Position numbers and translations under genes: made by a program. 64,000 nucleotides of DNA from Caulobacter sp. Root655 (lineage in GTDB: Bacteria; Pseudomonadota; Alphaproteobacteria; Caulobacterales; Caulobacteraceae): NCBI RefSeq assembly GCF_001427665.1, contig NZ_LMHC01000005.1:1-64000 (forward strand). The letters are read 5' to 3'. The notes beneath the pieces are model-generated. The model made no database searches. It saw nothing but the letters and a program-made list of their open reading frames with translations, and was not told the DNA's origin. Shown here in pieces: positions 61,376 to 64,000 of this stretch (position 1 is its first letter; the number at the start of each line of letters is the position of its first letter).

Positions 61376-61551
61376 GATGTGAACCCTCTACGTGAATGTC
61401 TTGAGGTCGGGTGTAGGAGCGACCTCACGACGACAACGCGCTAAAAGTGAATTCGGGTGTGGCCGATCAGCCACAGGCATCGCTATTTACGTCGAGATCG
61501 TGACTTGAGCGATGGAACTCGCCTCCAGATCGCCTTCCCAAGGCCCCGCTT

Positions 61552-62217
61552 TCAGTCCCCATAACGCTCCTCGCGCCAGGGATCGCCGCGATTGTGGTAG
61601 CCACGCACCTCCCAGAAGCCGGGCTGGTCCTGGGCGCGAAACTCGATCGCCTTCAGCCACTTGGCGCTCTTCCAGAAGTAAAGGTGCGGCACGACCAGGC
61701 GCACCGGCCCGCCGTGCTCGGCCGTCAGGGGGCGGCCCTCCCAGCCGTGGGCGACCAGGGCGTCCGGATGGGCGAAGTCGTCCAGCGCGAGGTTGGTCGT
61801 GTAGCCGTCCGAGGCGTGCAGCACCACGAACCGCGCCTCGTCGCGTGGCCGCACCGCCGCCAGCAGGTCGCCGGTGGCCACGCCCCGCCAAGGGTTGTCG
61901 TAGCGCGACCATGTGGTGACGCAGTGAATGTCGGAAACCGGCTCGCTCTGCGGCTGGGCCAGCAGGGCCTGGAAGTCCCAGACCGCCGGCCGCTCGACCA
62001 GGCCCTCGATCCGCAGCTTCCAGTCCTCGCGCGGGATGTCGGGCTTGAGACCCAGGTCGAGCACCGGCCAGTTTCGCGTCTCCTTCTGGCCGGGCGGCAG
62101 GCGTTGGGCGCCGGGCCTGGCGGTCCGGCCGGTCAGGAACTTGCCCTCGTGCGCCCACGCCTCCTTGTTGCGGGTGAGCTTGGTGGGCTTTTCGGGGGGA
62201 TGGTCCTCGTCGCTCAT
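61552..62217 (-). CDS. Sulfite-oxidase-like molybdopterin oxidoreductase, no Tat signal
   Basis: The 221-residue protein has the molybdopterin fold of the YedY/sulfite oxidase group: LRIEGLVERPAVWDFQALLAQ, the Mo-ligand cysteine in SDIHCVTTWSRYDNPWRGV (about residue 99), and HGWEGRPLTAEHGGPVRLVVPHLYFWKSAKWLKAIEF. It lacks a twin-arginine signal and the hydrophobic start of MsrP, so it may stay in the cytoplasm. Substrate unknown; no b-type haem partner is adjacent. The N-terminus is highly charged (MSDEDHPPEKPTKLTRNKEAW). Confidence 0.8.
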   Translation of the reverse strand: MSDEDHPPEKPTKLTRNKEAWAHEGKFLTGRTARPGAQRLPPGQKETRNWPVLDLGLKPDIPREDWKLRIEGLVERPAVWDFQALLAQPQSEPVSDIHCVTTWSRYDNPWRGVATGDLLAAVRPRDEARFVVLHASDGYTTNLALDDFAHPDALVAHGWEGRPLTAEHGGPVRLVVPHLYFWKSAKWLKAIEFRAQDQPGFWEVRGYHNRGDPWREERYGD

Positions 62218-62309
62218 GGCGGGCTCCGGAAGGCGGCCTGGCCAGGGTGACGCAAGATCGCGCCGCCGCCTTGCACGATTTCGCCCCGCCGAGGCGGCAA
62301 GGCAAGGAA

Positions 62310-63215
62310 CTAGGCGCGGAGCTTCAACACCGCGCGCGCGACGTCGATGAAGGCGCGAAGCTTGGGCGCCTGGGCTGCTCGGCGAGGGAAATACAGGAAC
62401 AGGCCCGGCTCCTCGATCGCCGTGTCGGCCAGCACCCAGCGCAGCCGCTTCTCGCGGATGTCCTCGCGCACCAGCGGCTCGAACACATAGGCCAGCCCCA
62501 CCCCGGCCAGGGCCAGGTCGCGGGCGTAGAGCGGGTCGGTGACCCGGGCGCTGCCGCGCACCTTCACCGCCGTGTCGACGCCGTTCTCCTGGACCTCCCA
62601 GGCATAGTCGCCGCCAGTCGAGATCAGCCGGAAGCCGATGCAGTTGTGGTCGGCCAGGTCGGCGATCGTCCCTGGCTCGCCCCGCGCCTGGATATAGCCG
62701 GGCGCGGCGACCATGATCGCCTTGAACGGCGGGGTCAGCCGCACGGCCGTCATGTCCTGGGCGATCATCTCGCCCAGCCGCACGCCGGCGTCGAAGCCGC
62801 CGGCCACGATGTCGACCAGGCCGTCGTCGGACGTCACCTCGATGACCAGGTCCGGATGGCGCCAGGCCATCTCGGCGATGACCGCCGTCAGCGCCATGCG
62901 CTGGGCGATGCGCGGCGCGTTCAGGCGCAGCACGCCGGTGATCCGCCCCTTGGCCGCGCGCAGCCGCTCGACCGCCTCGCCGATCTCGGTCAGGGCGGGA
63001 CCCACCGTGGCGACGAACCCTGCCCCGGCCTCGGTCAGGGCGACACTGCGGGTGGTGCGGGCGAAGAGCGGCAGGCCCAGGCGCTCTTCCACCGTCTTGA
63101 CCGCGTGGCTGACGGCCGAAGGGCTCATGCCCAGTTCGGCGGCCGCCGCCCCAAAGCCGCCGCGGCGGGCGACGGCCAGAACCACTGGGAAATGGGCGAT
63201 CAGCTCTCGGTCCAT
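62310..63215 (-). CDS. LysR family transcriptional regulator
   Basis: A 301-residue LysR regulator: HTH HFPVVLAVARRGGFGAAAAELGMSPSAVSHAVKTVEERLGLPLFARTTRSVALTEAG, then a substrate-binding domain (LRLNAPRIAQRMALTAVIAEMAWRHPDLVIEV). It is divergent from the SDR gene at 63328, with 112 bases between, so it likely regulates that gene. Effector unknown. Confidence 0.9.
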   Translation of the reverse strand: MDRELIAHFPVVLAVARRGGFGAAAAELGMSPSAVSHAVKTVEERLGLPLFARTTRSVALTEAGAGFVATVGPALTEIGEAVERLRAAKGRITGVLRLNAPRIAQRMALTAVIAEMAWRHPDLVIEVTSDDGLVDIVAGGFDAGVRLGEMIAQDMTAVRLTPPFKAIMVAAPGYIQARGEPGTIADLADHNCIGFRLISTGGDYAWEVQENGVDTAVKVRGSARVTDPLYARDLALAGVGLAYVFEPLVREDIREKRLRWVLADTAIEEPGLFLYFPRRAAQAPKLRAFIDVARAVLKLRA

Positions 63216-63327
63216 TCATGCACAATATCGAATGACCAATGCGATTTGAACCGCCTTATCGCCGGATCGATCGACTGCGATCTTCGCCTGGCGTTCAAAC
63301 GGAACGCCTCGCCGACAGGAGCCCGCC

Positions 63328-64000
63328 ATGACCGACATCCCCCTCCCCAAGACCTGGTTCATCACCGGCGCCGCATCGGGCTTTGGCCGCGCCTTCGCCG
63401 AACACGCCCTGTCGCTGGGCGACAACGTGGTGGCCACGGCTCGCGCGCCCGCCAGGCTGCGGGCGCTGGTCGCCCTGGCGCCGGAGCGAGTGCTGGCCGC
63501 CAAGCTCGACGTCGACCAGCCCGGCGACGCCCAGGCCGCCGTCGCCGCGGCGGTCGCTCGGTTCGGCCGGATCGACATCCTGATCAACAACGCCGGCTAC
63601 GGCGTGGTCGGGGCGCTGGAGGAGACCCCGGACGCAGAGCTGCGGGCGATCATGGACACCAACTTCTTCGGAGCCATGGCCGTGATCCGGGCCGCCCTGC
63701 CCGTGCTGCGGGCCCAGCGCGCGGGCGCGATCGTCAACGTCTCCAGCCTGGGCGGCCAGATGTCGTTCGCCGGCTTCTCGGCCTATTCGGCCAGCAAGTT
63801 CGCCCTGGAAGGCGCCTCCGAGGCCCTGGCCCAGGAGGTCGCGCCGTTCGGGATCAAGGTGCTGATCGTCGAGCCCGGCCAGTTCCGCACCGACCTGGCC
63901 GGGGCCGGCATGCGCCACATGCCGATCCTGGACGCCTATCAGGACACCGTCGGCCCCACCCGCGCCTTCGCCCACGACATGCACGGAACCCAGGCCGGCG
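63328..64000 (+). CDS. SDR family oxidoreductase, partial at window end
   Basis: The first 224 residues of an SDR: nucleotide motif TWFITGAASGFGRAFAEHALSLGDNVVATAR, DILINNAGYGVVGALEE, Ser in NVSSLGGQMS, active site YSASKFALEGASEAL and VEPGQFRTDLAGAGM. The reading frame is open to the window edge, so the C-terminus is missing. Family members of this branch are often annotated as acting on retinol-like or ketone substrates; nothing specific can be read. ATG 63328 follows AGGAG. Confidence 0.88.
   Translation, partial: MTDIPLPKTWFITGAASGFGRAFAEHALSLGDNVVATARAPARLRALVALAPERVLAAKLDVDQPGDAQAAVAAAVARFGRIDILINNAGYGVVGALEETPDAELRAIMDTNFFGAMAVIRAALPVLRAQRAGAIVNVSSLGGQMSFAGFSAYSASKFALEGASEALAQEVAPFGIKVLIVEPGQFRTDLAGAGMRHMPILDAYQDTVGPTRAFAHDMHGTQAG

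Overview
The window is high-GC DNA and reads as a chromosomal segment of a Caulobacter or close Caulobacterales species. The case rests on several lineage-typical genes lying together: RcdA (DUF1465), TrcR (DUF1013), a GGDEF protein like DgcA, a TacA-like sigma54 activator, GapR (DUF2312) and UrcA-family secreted proteins. TTAA-N7-TTAA CtrA-type boxes and many small palindromic intergenic repeats support this. No rRNA, tRNA, CRISPR array, integrase or insertion sequence was recognised, and nearly all intergenic gaps are under 350 bases.

Layout. 0-4 kb: rcdA, DUF1192, a quinone oxidoreductase, a redoxin-2OG oxygenase fusion and trcR. 4.2-7.3 kb: an orphan 124-residue protein between two terminators, two DUF465 proteins, ubiX, a TIGR02444 protein and an OsmC protein. 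7.4-12.4 kb: dgcA, purE-purK, a RidA protein, an Asp/Glu racemase, a COQ9 protein and rpsU, which seems to start with CTG. 12.5-17.1 kb: a hydrolase, a LytM peptidase, two tandem urcA-like genes with CtrA-type boxes, and a small accessory block (DUF4160, DUF2442, an AT-richer unknown). 17.1-23.9 kb: a transhydrogenase operon with four extra genes inside it, a CoxIV-like gene and a family 9 glycosyltransferase. 24.2-32.8 kb: a hydrolase, a thioesterase, a hybrid histidine kinase, an ABC1 kinase, an NTF2-like protein, an M3 oligopeptidase and two unknowns. 33-41 kb: tacA, an aminotransferase with a possible leader peptide, gapR, a dehydrogenase, a HAD phosphatase, rpmJ and a lytic transglycosylase.

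41.2-52.3 kb is a sugar-utilisation locus of the sux type: an MFS transporter, amylosucrase, a LacI regulator, a flavin-dependent halogenase-like protein, a secreted glycosidase-like protein and a TonB-dependent receptor. A near-palindromic element centred on TGCAAACGATTGCA lies upstream of three of its transcription units, so one LacI protein probably controls all of them. Outer-membrane uptake, periplasmic trimming, inner-membrane import and intracellular cleavage can each be assigned a gene; the halogenase-like protein cannot.

52.4-64 kb: a LysR/SDR/F420-type reductase group, an MFS exporter, motA, an Ala-rich lipoprotein, mnmC, an OmpA protein with a long poly-proline linker, a molybdopterin oxidoreductase and a second LysR/SDR divergent pair. 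The last SDR gene runs off the end of the window.

The strongest candidates for new biology are the halogenase inside the sugar regulon, the unknown genes embedded in the pnt operon, the redoxin-oxygenase fusion whose peroxidatic Cys position is Ser, and the DUF4160/DUF2442/nuclease-like block. All family calls come from reading motifs; no database search was run.
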